A stretch of DNA of 22,893 nt, taken from a virus. Under the pieces are notes generated by a model. It was not told the origin of the DNA and made no database searches. It saw only the letters and a program-made list of their open reading frames with translations. Each line of letters begins with the position of its first letter. Within the stretch, counting starts at the first letter, position 1. The translations under genes were made by a program, and so were the position numbers. Positions 7,806 to 15,728 of the stretch are shown piece after piece. The stretch lies in IMG/VR virus record IMGVR_UViG_3300008108_003773, positions 1 through 22,893 of that record; one strand, 5' to 3'.

Positions 7806-8629
7806 TTCCTTTTTGTGGACTACCTAGATCTGGTTCAACTCTTTTATGCAATGTAATTGGTCAACATCCAGACGTAACATTGTCTGCAGATTCTGCATTA
7901 CCTGATTTGTTAATTACGGTTTTAGATCAAGCACAGAAATCAATACAAGAATCTCAGTATGATGCTGATCTATCTTATAAACTGTATGAAAATTTTATTG
8001 ATTATGGAACAAAATCTTGGATTAATAATTTATCAAGTACTAAATTTTACCTAGATAAATCTAGAGCATGGGCAGAAATTTTTAACCTTATATTTACTCT
8101 CTACCCAGATATAAAAATTATATTTACTATTAGAGATCTGAGAGGAGTATATCTATCATTTGATAAATTATCATCAAAAGGTATATTCTCTAATAGTCTA
8201 TCAAGTTATTATGATGAATTTCAAGATTTTGATAAAGATTTTTTAGATGAAAGGATAGATTATTTTTTGAAAGGTGATATGGTAAAAAAACATCTATCAA
8301 GATTAAAAGAATTAGTTGATCTTGATAGATCTTATTTTGATAGAATAAAAATAATTAGATATGAAGATTTTATGGAAAATCCGAATAAAATTTTATACGA
8401 AACATCTAATTTTTTGGGATTAGATTCTTATAATTTTAATTTAGATAACATAACTCAAATTAATTATAAAGATACTTTTTATCTTCCTTATGGATATCAT
8501 AAACTAAAAAAATCATTAACTCCAAGTATCCCTAATTATGACGATAAGTTGAGAAAGTCTGCTCAAAATAAAATTTTTAAAGATTATTGCTGGTACTATT
8601 CCCTTTTTTATCCAGAGGTGCTAAGGTAG
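7793..8629 (+). CDS. PAPS-dependent sulfotransferase family protein
   Basis: The 278-residue protein begins with the 5'-phosphosulfate-binding loop at residues 9-17 (GLPRSGSTL), and a second PAPS-binding element lies at 112-122 (IRDLRGVYLS, with R114 and S122). A KIIRYEDFMENP segment, also typical of sulfotransferases, lies near residue 190. It probably transfers sulfate from PAPS to a sugar, tyrosine or other acceptor. The acceptor cannot be told from sequence. It is soluble with no signal peptide. It is an accessory gene inserted after gp46, overlapping it by 13 bases, and is extremely AT-rich. In phages such genes may modify structural proteins or host surface polymers, but that is inference. 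Confidence 0.85.
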   Translation: MSKLIPFCGLPRSGSTLLCNVIGQHPDVTLSADSALPDLLITVLDQAQKSIQESQYDADLSYKLYENFIDYGTKSWINNLSSTKFYLDKSRAWAEIFNLIFTLYPDIKIIFTIRDLRGVYLSFDKLSSKGIFSNSLSSYYDEFQDFDKDFLDERIDYFLKGDMVKKHLSRLKELVDLDRSYFDRIKIIRYEDFMENPNKILYETSNFLGLDSYNFNLDNITQINYKDTFYLPYGYHKLKKSLTPSIPNYDDKLRKSAQNKIFKDYCWYYSLFYPEVLR

Positions 8630-8637
8630 GATAAATA
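8630..8637 (+). promoter_or_regulatory. Late promoter (GATAAATA)
   Basis: GATAAATA matches the gp55 late consensus at seven of eight positions. It begins 1 base after the sulfotransferase stop and 10 bases before the ATG at 8648, at the point where the sequence changes from very AT-rich to mixed composition. A late transcript starting near 8643 would read the small basic ORF and, through or past the hairpin at 8762, the CobT-like gene. Confidence 0.7.
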
Positions 8638-8647
8638 TTTAAAAACC

Positions 8648-8869
8648 ATGAACACTCCCAATTGGCAACATCACTCCAAGAAGGATCAGAAACGAAAACT
8701 TAAACCGCAAGCACTGCGCCAGGCTAAAGCACGACTGGCCCAGTTCAAAAAGCGTCACATGGGTCGCCCAAAAGGCGACCTTTCGTTTTATGGTAGGTTC
8801 ATACGAAACAAATCCAATGCCCATTCGTCACGAAATCAAGTCTCAACTCGCCAAACTACTTGCTACTGA
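8648..8869 (+). CDS. Small basic protein, unknown function
   Basis: The 73-residue frame is rich in Lys, Arg, Gln and His, mostly in the first 45 residues (for example KKDQKRKLKPQALRQAK and QFKKRHMGRPKG). It has no recognisable domain but could bind nucleic acid. It starts just after a late promoter, too close for a ribosome-binding site, so it would be read as a near-leaderless message. Two things argue for caution: a good terminator hairpin (8762-8790) lies inside the frame, and the last 27 residues overlap the CobT-like gene in another frame and look like shadow. The real product may end near residue 50 in relatives, or this region may act as RNA. Confidence 0.45.
   Translation: MNTPNWQHHSKKDQKRKLKPQALRQAKARLAQFKKRHMGRPKGDLSFYGRFIRNKSNAHSSRNQVSTRQTTCY
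8762..8790 (+). terminator. Hairpin terminator upstream of the CobT-like gene
   Basis: A perfect 7-bp stem, GGTCGCC (8762-8768) with GGCGACC (8774-8780), closes a 5-base loop and is followed by TTTCGTTTTA. The T-rich tail is interrupted by CG, so termination may be partial, allowing some late transcripts to continue into the next gene. Confidence 0.7.
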
Positions 8870-11003
8870 GGATTTGGTGGTTGAGCATAAGAAAGTTTCT
8901 ACTGCTTGCTTTAATGTTCATACTCGTGTCCTAACTCTTCCTCTGTGGGAGAAAGCGAGTGGTCTTGTGTATGACCTTCTTGTTGGTCATGAAGTCGGTC
9001 ATGCTCTCTTCACTCCTGATGAAGATTGGACTAATCAAGTAAAAGTTCCTCCTCAGTTTGTAAACGTGGTAGAGGATGCTCGCGTTGAAAAATTGATGAA
9101 GCGCAAGTATGCTGGACTCGCTAAGACTTTCTTTAATGGTTATAAGGAACTGAATGAAGAAGATTTCTTTCAAATTGCCGAGGATGATATTTCTACCTTC
9201 AATCTTGCCGACCGTGCTAATCTTTACTTTAAGATTGGTAATTATGCCGACATTCCTATTGAAGACGGTGAAGAAAGGGAAATCATCAATTTGATTGCTG
9301 CATCTGAAAGTTTTGCAGATGTTCTAATTGCTGCAGAAGAACTTTACAAATACTGCAAGAAAGAAAAGGAACAAGAACAGAAGATTTCTGACTTTGATTC
9401 TCACGAAACACAGGGAAATTCTCAGTCTCCTGCAAGTGATTTTGTAGAGACTAATGATTCTTCTTCTGATAAAGAAGATGAGAGTGATACTTCTTCTGAA
9501 AAAGACTCTGATAATTCTTATGGTGGAACCGCTCAGGGTGAGCAAACTCAAGTAAATTCTGCTGAAGAAAAGGAACCCGAAGTTCGCACTGCAGAGTCTC
9601 TAGAAGATAATATTCGTGATCTTGTAGGAAACGATGATTGTGACAATGTTTATCTTGAAGTTCCTCAAGTAAATCTTGATACTATTATTGGAAATAATCA
9701 TGAAGTTCATAAAGAGATTGATGATTCATTTTCTCGTCAACAAAAACTTCACAATGAACATGGTGAAATTCAAAATTTTACTCCAACAAATCTTTATAAA
9801 GAATCTGATCTTGAGTTTAAGAAGTTCAAATCTTCTGCTCAAAAGGAAGTCAATTATCTTGTAAAAGAGTTTGAGTGTCGTAAGGCAGCAGATCAGTATG
9901 CTCGTGCATCAACTGCTCGCACTGGCGTTCTTGATACTGCTCGTCTTCATACGTACAAATACAATGAAGATCTCTTTAAAAAAGTTTCTGTGATTCCTGA
10001 TGGTAAGAATCATGGACTTGTATTTGTATTGGATTGGAGCGGTTCTATGTCCGATGTGATGCTTGATACTTGTAAGCAACTCTTCAATCTTGTTTGGTTT
10101 TGTAAGAAAGTATCTATTCCTTTTGAGGTTTATGCTTTTACAAATGAATGGCGTCGTGGTGAGTATGATTATGAGAATGATCGTTATATATCTGCAGATC
10201 GTACTCCTCACTATCAAAAGAAAGATGGTCTTTTAGTTATTGACGAAACTTTTTCTATGATGAATATTCTTACAAGTAAAGTTTCTGGTAAAGTTCTTGA
10301 ACATCAGATGTTGAATATTTGGCGTCTTGCTTATTGTTTTGGTAGGTCTTATAGTTGTTCCTATACTTACTCTAATCGTCTTGCTTTATCTGGAACTCCT
10401 TTGAATGAAGCGTTAATCACTCTTCATCAAATTCTTCCTAAGTTTCAGAAAGAAAATAAACTTCAAAAAGTTCAGTGTATTGTCTTGACCGATGGTGAAG
10501 CAAATCAACTTGTCCATCATAAAGAGGTTAAACGTCACTGGGATAAAGAACCATATATTGGAACTGGTTATATTAACTCACACACAACATTTATTCGTGA
10601 TCGTAAATTAGGAACTACTTACAAAATTGGTTCTGCGTATCATGAGTTCACTGATGTTCTTCTTAGGAATTTGAAAGACAAGTTTACTTTTATGAATTTT
10701 ATTGGTATTCGTGTTCTTGAAGGACGTATTTTTAGTCGGTTTGTTCAAATGTATCATTCTCAACTTGATAAACAGTATGAGAAAATTCAGAATGATTGGA
10801 GGAAACTGAAGAGTTTCACTATCACCAACTCTGGTTATGATGCTTACTTTGGAATGTCTGCATCGGCACTTTCTCAAGAAACTGAGTTTGAAGTTTCTGA
10901 AGATGCAACTAAATCTCAAATTAAATCTGCTTTTGCAAAATCACTCAAAACTAAAAAACTAAATAAAAAAGTCTTAAGTGAATTTATTGAATTAGTTGCA
11001 TGA
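8817..11003 (+). CDS. CobT-like protein: HExxH metallopeptidase-like N-terminus plus VWA domain
   Basis: The 728-residue protein has three parts. Residues 1-180 carry an HEVGH zinc-peptidase-like motif at 58-62 followed by a helical region. Residues about 184-264 are a low-complexity Asp/Glu/Ser linker. Residues about 400-620 form a von Willebrand factor A domain with an intact metal-ion-dependent adhesion site (D406-x-S408-x-S410) and a TDGE segment later. This acidic-linker-plus-VWA design is that of CobT-type cobaltochelatase subunits, which partner a MoxR/CobS AAA+ ATPase, and such an ATPase lies 0.76 kb downstream. I chose ATG 8817 because the ATG at 8790 abuts the terminator and adds nine residues without family resemblance. 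The substrate is unknown; a chelatase-like or AAA+-driven protein-remodelling role are both open. Confidence 0.85.
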   Translation: MPIRHEIKSQLAKLLATEDLVVEHKKVSTACFNVHTRVLTLPLWEKASGLVYDLLVGHEVGHALFTPDEDWTNQVKVPPQFVNVVEDARVEKLMKRKYAGLAKTFFNGYKELNEEDFFQIAEDDISTFNLADRANLYFKIGNYADIPIEDGEEREIINLIAASESFADVLIAAEELYKYCKKEKEQEQKISDFDSHETQGNSQSPASDFVETNDSSSDKEDESDTSSEKDSDNSYGGTAQGEQTQVNSAEEKEPEVRTAESLEDNIRDLVGNDDCDNVYLEVPQVNLDTIIGNNHEVHKEIDDSFSRQQKLHNEHGEIQNFTPTNLYKESDLEFKKFKSSAQKEVNYLVKEFECRKAADQYARASTARTGVLDTARLHTYKYNEDLFKKVSVIPDGKNHGLVFVLDWSGSMSDVMLDTCKQLFNLVWFCKKVSIPFEVYAFTNEWRRGEYDYENDRYISADRTPHYQKKDGLLVIDETFSMMNILTSKVSGKVLEHQMLNIWRLAYCFGRSYSCSYTYSNRLALSGTPLNEALITLHQILPKFQKENKLQKVQCIVLTDGEANQLVHHKEVKRHWDKEPYIGTGYINSHTTFIRDRKLGTTYKIGSAYHEFTDVLLRNLKDKFTFMNFIGIRVLEGRIFSRFVQMYHSQLDKQYEKIQNDWRKLKSFTITNSGYDAYFGMSASALSQETEFEVSEDATKSQIKSAFAKSLKTKKLNKKVLSEFIELVA

Positions 11004-11668
11004 AAAAAGATGAAATGGCAGAACATACTATTCAGAATAAAGAACAAAATTTTAGTGCCTATATTAAACAAAGATCGATAGCATTTTCAGAATGGTACTC
11101 TGATTGCTTTCTTATAGATTCAGCTTGTTATAAAAGTGCAGCAGTATTTAGTGCTGTACAAATGATAAATTTGATGGGATATCAAAAAGGAATAGAAATT
11201 GGAGTTTCTAGCGGTCATAGCACAATTACTCTTTTAGAAACTTGTGAAAATTTAAAAACTCTATATTGTGTTGATAATTATAAACCTTATGTAGATTATT
11301 ACACACAAAATTTTTATGTTGATCAATATGAAATTAATATTATAAAAAATTTAGCTTTTAAAAAAATATACAGTTCTAGAAATAAACATAAAGTAGTTTT
11401 TTATGAAGAAGATAGTGATCTTACTGTAAATAAATTTGAAGATGGAGAGTTAGACTTTGCATTTTTGGATGCCCATTTAAATGCCGAACATATTAAAAAT
11501 GATTTGGAAAAGTGGTATCCAAAAGTTAGAAATGGTGGACTTGTTATGATACATGATACTAATTTTCCATCTGTATTAAATGAAATAAAATCTTTTATTA
11601 AAACTATAAATTTTGATGGCAAATTTAGTAATGTAATTGATCTTTGTTGTTTAGTTAAACCTGAATAA
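11000..11668 (+). CDS. Class I SAM-dependent methyltransferase
   Basis: The 222-residue protein has the SAM-binding glycine loop at residues 64-74 (GIEIGVSSGHS), an acidic residue ending the second strand (YCVDNY), and an FAFLDAHL segment followed by W-x-KVRNGGLVMIHD, the Methyltransf_24-type pattern in small-molecule or sugar methyltransferases. No target-recognition domain for DNA is seen, so a glycan or small molecule is a more likely substrate than DNA. It overlaps the CobT-like gene by 4 bases, and is very AT-rich compared with both neighbours, suggesting a separate acquisition between the CobT-like and CobS-like genes. An alternative start is the ATG at 11015. Confidence 0.82.
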   Translation: MKKDEMAEHTIQNKEQNFSAYIKQRSIAFSEWYSDCFLIDSACYKSAAVFSAVQMINLMGYQKGIEIGVSSGHSTITLLETCENLKTLYCVDNYKPYVDYYTQNFYVDQYEINIIKNLAFKKIYSSRNKHKVVFYEEDSDLTVNKFEDGELDFAFLDAHLNAEHIKNDLEKWYPKVRNGGLVMIHDTNFPSVLNEIKSFIKTINFDGKFSNVIDLCCLVKPE

Positions 11669-11680
11669 CTTACTAATCTG

Positions 11681-11700
11681 GGACAGTTCAAGAACTGTCC
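11681..11700 (+). repeat. Perfect 9-bp inverted repeat before the cobS terminator
   Basis: GGACAGTTC (11681-11689) pairs perfectly with GAACTGTCC (11692-11700) around a 2-base centre. No T-run follows, so it is not itself a terminator. It stands 4 bases before the true terminator hairpin. It could be an RNA stem protecting the transcript 3' end or a dyad operator. Confidence 0.75.
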
Positions 11701-11704
11701 ACTG

Positions 11705-11726
11705 GGGGTCTTTATGACCCCTTTTT
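11705..11726 (+). terminator. Rho-independent terminator after the methyltransferase
   Basis: A 6-bp stem GGGGTC/GACCCC (11705-11710 with 11716-11721) with loop TTTAT is followed by five T residues. It separates the CobT/methyltransferase unit from the CobS-like gene. The ATG at 11714 falls in the loop, which is why it is unlikely to be the cobS start. Confidence 0.88.
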
Positions 11727-11731
11727 GCCTT

Positions 11732-11737
11732 TATAAT
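11732..11737 (+). promoter_or_regulatory. Possible -10 element (TATAAT) upstream of the CobS-like gene
   Basis: A perfect TATAAT lies 25 bases before the chosen cobS start, immediately after a terminator. No -35-like hexamer exists at 16-18 bases spacing because that space is taken by the hairpin, so an activator or a phage-specific factor would be needed. Confidence 0.4.
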
Positions 11738-11761
11738 AACGGAGTTGAAACAAAACAAACC

Positions 11762-12877
11762 ATGTCTCTTTCTTCTGATTACATCCGCACTTCCCTTCAA
11801 AATCTTTATGGTAATAACGTTACCAGTGCAGATATTCGTGCTTGGTGTAATATGAATGATACAAATTATCAGACTGTATCCAACAAACTTTATCAATACA
11901 AAACTGGTTACGGCAAATGGAATCTTGAAGTGACTCAACAAAAAGTGGAAGAAATCGAACGTACTTTCCAAGCACCTTCAGTAGTTCCTCCAGTAGAGCA
12001 AAACCTTATTCCTGATAAAGATGATACCTTCGTCAAGTTTGGTAACTTTAACGATATTAAGAAAATTATTCAGTCCCGTCTTTTTTATCCTACGTTCATT
12101 ACGGGTCTTTCGGGTAATGGTAAAACGTTCAGCGTGGAGCAAGCGTGTGCTCAACTGAAGCGTGAGTTGATTCGTGTAAACATCACGATTGAGACTGATG
12201 AGGATGATCTTATTGGTGGTTTCCGTCTTGTTGATGGTGCTACTGTTTGGCATAATGGTCCTGTGATCGAAGCACTTGAGCGTGGCGCGATCCTTCTTCT
12301 TGACGAGATTGACCTTGCTTCTAACAAGATTCTGTGTCTACAATCAGTGCTAGAGGGTAAAGGTGTCTTCCTTAAGAAGATTGGTAAGTATGTCAAACCT
12401 GCCGCAGGATTTAACGTATTTGCCACTGCAAACACCAAGGGTAAGGGTTCTGATGACGGTAGGTTCATCGGCACTAACGTGCTCAACGAGGCGTTCCTAG
12501 AGCGTTTCCCTGTGACTTTTGAGCAGTCCTATCCCGCTCCTGCTACTGAGCAAAAGATCCTGGAAGGCATCGCTCTGGATCTTGGAGTGGAGGATCGTGA
12601 CTTCTGCAAGCGCCTGGTGGACTGGGCAGACATTATCCGTAAGACTTTCTACGATGGTGGCATTGAGGAAATCATCAGCACTCGCCGCTTAGTTCATGTT
12701 GTTCGCGCTTTCAGTATCTTTGGTGATAAAGCAAAGGCAATCCAGGTCTGTGTAAATCGTTTTGATGACGAAACCAAGCAAGCATTCCTGGAACTGTATG
12801 ACAAGGTAGATGCTGATTTCCAGATGCCTGAAGGTCAGCATGTAACTTATGATCTTGACCCTAAGGCACCTTTCTGA
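11762..12877 (+). CDS. cobS: CobS-like MoxR-family AAA+ ATPase
   Basis: The 371-residue protein has an N-terminal helical domain (about 1-75), then Walker A at residues 115-122 (GLSGNGKT), Walker B ending in D181-E182, a NVFATAN sensor I and a downstream FLERF arginine-finger-like element. Cyanomyophages commonly carry this gene under the name cobS, after the cobaltochelatase ATPase subunit. MoxR/CobS ATPases work with VWA-domain partners such as the protein at 8817. Because the rest of cobalamin synthesis is absent here, vitamin B12 production cannot be assumed. The start at 11762 follows a weak GGAG at 11741; the ATG at 11714 lies in the terminator loop. The second half of the gene is clearly richer in G+C and in C-ending codons than its surroundings, suggesting high expression. 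Confidence 0.88.
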   Translation: MSLSSDYIRTSLQNLYGNNVTSADIRAWCNMNDTNYQTVSNKLYQYKTGYGKWNLEVTQQKVEEIERTFQAPSVVPPVEQNLIPDKDDTFVKFGNFNDIKKIIQSRLFYPTFITGLSGNGKTFSVEQACAQLKRELIRVNITIETDEDDLIGGFRLVDGATVWHNGPVIEALERGAILLLDEIDLASNKILCLQSVLEGKGVFLKKIGKYVKPAAGFNVFATANTKGKGSDDGRFIGTNVLNEAFLERFPVTFEQSYPAPATEQKILEGIALDLGVEDRDFCKRLVDWADIIRKTFYDGGIEEIISTRRLVHVVRAFSIFGDKAKAIQVCVNRFDDETKQAFLELYDKVDADFQMPEGQHVTYDLDPKAPF

Positions 12878-12883
12878 TATAAT
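12855..12883 (+). promoter_or_regulatory. Host-type sigma70 promoter (TTGACC-17-TATAAT)
   Basis: TTGACC (12855-12860) and TATAAT (12878-12883) are 17 bases apart, with the -35 inside the last codons of the CobS-like gene. The predicted start point near 12890 falls within the left arm of the terminator at 12887-12892. Transcripts begun here would lack a complete hairpin, while transcripts from cobS would still terminate. It would express the bilin-reductase remnant, DUF3310 and gp45. Confidence 0.72.
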
Positions 12884-12886
12884 ATT

Positions 12887-12909
12887 GGGAGGTAACCCCT
12901 CCCCTTTTT
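12887..12909 (+). terminator. Rho-independent terminator after the CobS-like gene
   Basis: GGGAGG (12887-12892) pairs with CCTCCC (12898-12903) around a 5-base loop, followed by C and five T residues. It begins 9 bases after the stop codon and overlaps the start point of the nested promoter. Confidence 0.88.
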
Positions 12910-12912
12910 ATT

Positions 12913-13947
<1,035 letters not shown>

Positions 13948-13963
13948 TGAAGGGTATCTTAGT

Positions 13964-14389
13964 ATGAAAGAAGGTAAGATGCGCTCAAAATATTTCTTTG
14001 CTGATCCTAATATTATTATTGTTCCTCCAGATAAAGAAATTGTAGTTCCTTCCGAGGAAGTTACTTTTGATCTTGATACACAACAATTAAATAATTTGTT
14101 GAAAGCAGCAGCAATTTATCAACTTCCTGATTTTTGTGTTGTTGGTGAAGCAGGAGTAGTAAAACTAGTTGTTACTGATAAAAAGAATGATACCTCAAAT
14201 GATGTATCAGTAATTGTTGCTGAAACTGAAAACGAATTTAGTTTTAATTTCAAAGTTGAGAATATTAAGATTATTCCTGGTACTTATGAAGTTTCTATTT
14301 CTAAAAAGTTACTATCAAAGTTTTCAAGTAAGAATTACGATCTAAATTACTATATTGCTTTAGAACCAGATTCAACCTATGATGAATAA
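13964..14389 (+). CDS. gp45: Sliding clamp gp45, N-terminally truncated
   Basis: gp45 is the trimeric clamp that tethers the gp43 polymerase and activates late transcription with gp55. Only 141 residues are available from ATG 13964, against about 225 in the family (T4: 228). They match the second half: KYFFADPN, PPDKEIVVPSEE, LNNLLKAAAIYQLPDF, FKVENIKIIPG and the C-terminal strand. The same frame runs upstream as ...TLYQNPELDFSNEGYLS, which still looks like clamp sequence, up to about 13913, but then loses resemblance and meets a stop at 13859-13861. No start codon and no room exist for the missing 80-85 residues, so this copy cannot form a normal clamp subunit. Confidence 0.83.
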   Translation: MKEGKMRSKYFFADPNIIIVPPDKEIVVPSEEVTFDLDTQQLNNLLKAAAIYQLPDFCVVGEAGVVKLVVTDKKNDTSNDVSVIVAETENEFSFNFKVENIKIIPGTYEVSISKKLLSKFSSKNYDLNYYIALEPDSTYDE

Positions 14390-14420
14390 CAATTGTCTAT
14401 ACTAATAGATTAATTGTTTA

Positions 14421-14436
14421 GAGTTTTCTTAAACTC
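14421..14436 (+). terminator. AT-rich hairpin before gp44 (weak terminator or leader)
   Basis: GAGTTT (14421-14426) pairs with AAACTC (14431-14436) around TCTT, followed by AAATTTTGTTT. The stem is weak and the T-run is interrupted, so at most partial termination or a leader structure in the 77-base gap between gp45 and gp44. Confidence 0.35.
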
Positions 14437-14466
14437 AAATTTTGTTTAGTAACTTTGCTTTTCATT

Positions 14467-15414
14467 ATGAAAAATCATGATTTCTTATGGGTCGAGAAGT
14501 ATCGACCTAAAACAATCGAAGAGTGTATCCTTCCAGAAGGAACTAAAAAAACTTTTTTAGATTTTCTTAAAAAAGGTGAAGTTCCAAATCTACTTCTTGC
14601 TGGTCCTGCTGGTTGTGGAAAGACCACAGTTGCCAAGGCACTTTGCAATGAACTTGGAGTAGATGTTTATGTAATAAATGGATCTGACGAAGGTAGATTC
14701 CTCGATACTGTCCGAAACAATGCAAAGAACTTCGCTTCGACCGTTTCGCTCTCATCAGATGCTAAGCATAAAGTTATCATCATTGATGAGGCAGATAACA
14801 CAACCTCAGATGTACAACTCCTCTTACGAGCGTCTATTGAGGAGTTTGCTAATAACTGCCGATTCATTTTCACTTGTAACTACAAAAATAAAATCATCGA
14901 ACCACTTCATTCAAGATGTGCTGTTGTAGATTTTACTCTCAAAGGAAAGGAAAAAGCGAAACTTGCTGCTGAGTTTTATCAAAGACTTCAGAATATTCTA
15001 ACAACAGAAAAAGTAGAGTATGAACAAAAAGTTCTTATTGAATTAATTAATAAGCATTTTCCAGATTGGAGGCGGGTTCTAAATGAGTGTCAAAGATACT
15101 CTGTTAGTGGAAAAATTGATTCTGCTATTCTTGCTTCTTTCTCTGATGTTTCTGTAAGTGATTTAACTAAAAATTTAAAAGAAAAAAACTTTCCCGAAGT
15201 TCGTAAATGGGTTGTTAACAACCTTGATAATGATTCTAGTGTTCTCTTGCGTCGTATTTACGACTCTCTTTATACATCTCTTGAAAACGCTAGCATTCCT
15301 GCTGCTGTACTTATCATTGCTAAGTATCAGTACCAAATAGCATTTGTTGCTGATCAGGAAATTAACTTACTAGCAGCATTGACTGAGATTATGGTAGAAT
15401 GTGAATTCAAATAG
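14467..15414 (+). CDS. gp44: Clamp loader large subunit gp44
   Basis: gp44 forms the ATP-driven gp44/gp62 complex that opens gp45 and loads it on DNA. The 315-residue protein (T4: 319) shows the AAA+ clamp-loader layout: WVEKYRPKT at residues 6-14, Walker A at 46-53 (GPAGCGKT), a DEAD box at 107-110, and the SRC arginine-finger motif at 149-151, then a lid and C-terminal collar domain. All key residues are intact. The upstream ATG at 14455 adds four residues ahead of the conserved start, so I use 14467, although neither has a clear ribosome-binding site. Its partner gp62 lies at 17398. Confidence 0.94.
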   Translation: MKNHDFLWVEKYRPKTIEECILPEGTKKTFLDFLKKGEVPNLLLAGPAGCGKTTVAKALCNELGVDVYVINGSDEGRFLDTVRNNAKNFASTVSLSSDAKHKVIIIDEADNTTSDVQLLLRASIEEFANNCRFIFTCNYKNKIIEPLHSRCAVVDFTLKGKEKAKLAAEFYQRLQNILTTEKVEYEQKVLIELINKHFPDWRRVLNECQRYSVSGKIDSAILASFSDVSVSDLTKNLKEKNFPEVRKWVVNNLDNDSSVLLRRIYDSLYTSLENASIPAAVLIIAKYQYQIAFVADQEINLLAALTEIMVECEFK

Positions 15415-15423
15415 GAGAAAAAA

Positions 15424-15714
15424 ATGAATGTAAAACTTATTCGTATGTCTTCTGGTGAAGATGTAGTTACGGAAGTTCTAGAAGAAAAAGAAGATAGTAT
15501 TCTAGTTCAGAATGCTATTGTTGCTGTCCCTGCAGGTAACGGTCAATTGGGATTTGCTCCTTGGGCACCAATTTTAAATCGAACAAAAAAAGAACTTGAA
15601 GTTAATTCAAAGTTCATTGTCTTTATTGCTGATCCAGATGATTCTGTAGTTGAACAATATGAGCAGATGTTCTCACCAATTTCTAAACCAGCAGGTAAAA
15701 AACTGATCCTCTGA
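15424..15714 (+). CDS. Sm-like small phage protein, copy 2
   Basis: The 96-residue protein is the cleanest member of the Sm-like set in this window. It begins VKLIRMSSGEDVVTEVLEE, an Sm1-like strand-turn-strand, has a FAPWAP motif at about residues 42-47, and ends with a FIVFIADPDDSVVEQYEQM strand and helix. As I recall, a crystal structure of an Sm-like protein of putative cyanophage origin has been described, so the fold assignment follows from family knowledge and not from a search. A good ribosome-binding site, AGGAGA (about 15413-15418), precedes the ATG. It lies 9 bases after gp44. Confidence 0.7.
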   Translation: MNVKLIRMSSGEDVVTEVLEEKEDSILVQNAIVAVPAGNGQLGFAPWAPILNRTKKELEVNSKFIVFIADPDDSVVEQYEQMFSPISKPAGKKLIL

Positions 15715-15728
15715 TTTTTATTTTTATT

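Noticed and set aside
11714-11761. Longer cobS start
   Set aside because: The ATG falls in the loop of a terminator hairpin and lies upstream of the -10-like element.
2309-12486. Open frames on the minus strand, for example at 2309-2539, 5767-6057, 9909-10217 and 12151-12486
   Set aside because: All lie antisense to well-supported genes, show no family resemblance and have no plausible start signals; they are shadows of AT-rich or codon-biased coding DNA.
11762-12877. Evidence for vitamin B12 synthesis by the phage
   Set aside because: A single CobS-like ATPase with a VWA partner does not make a pathway; no CobN or other cobalamin gene is present.
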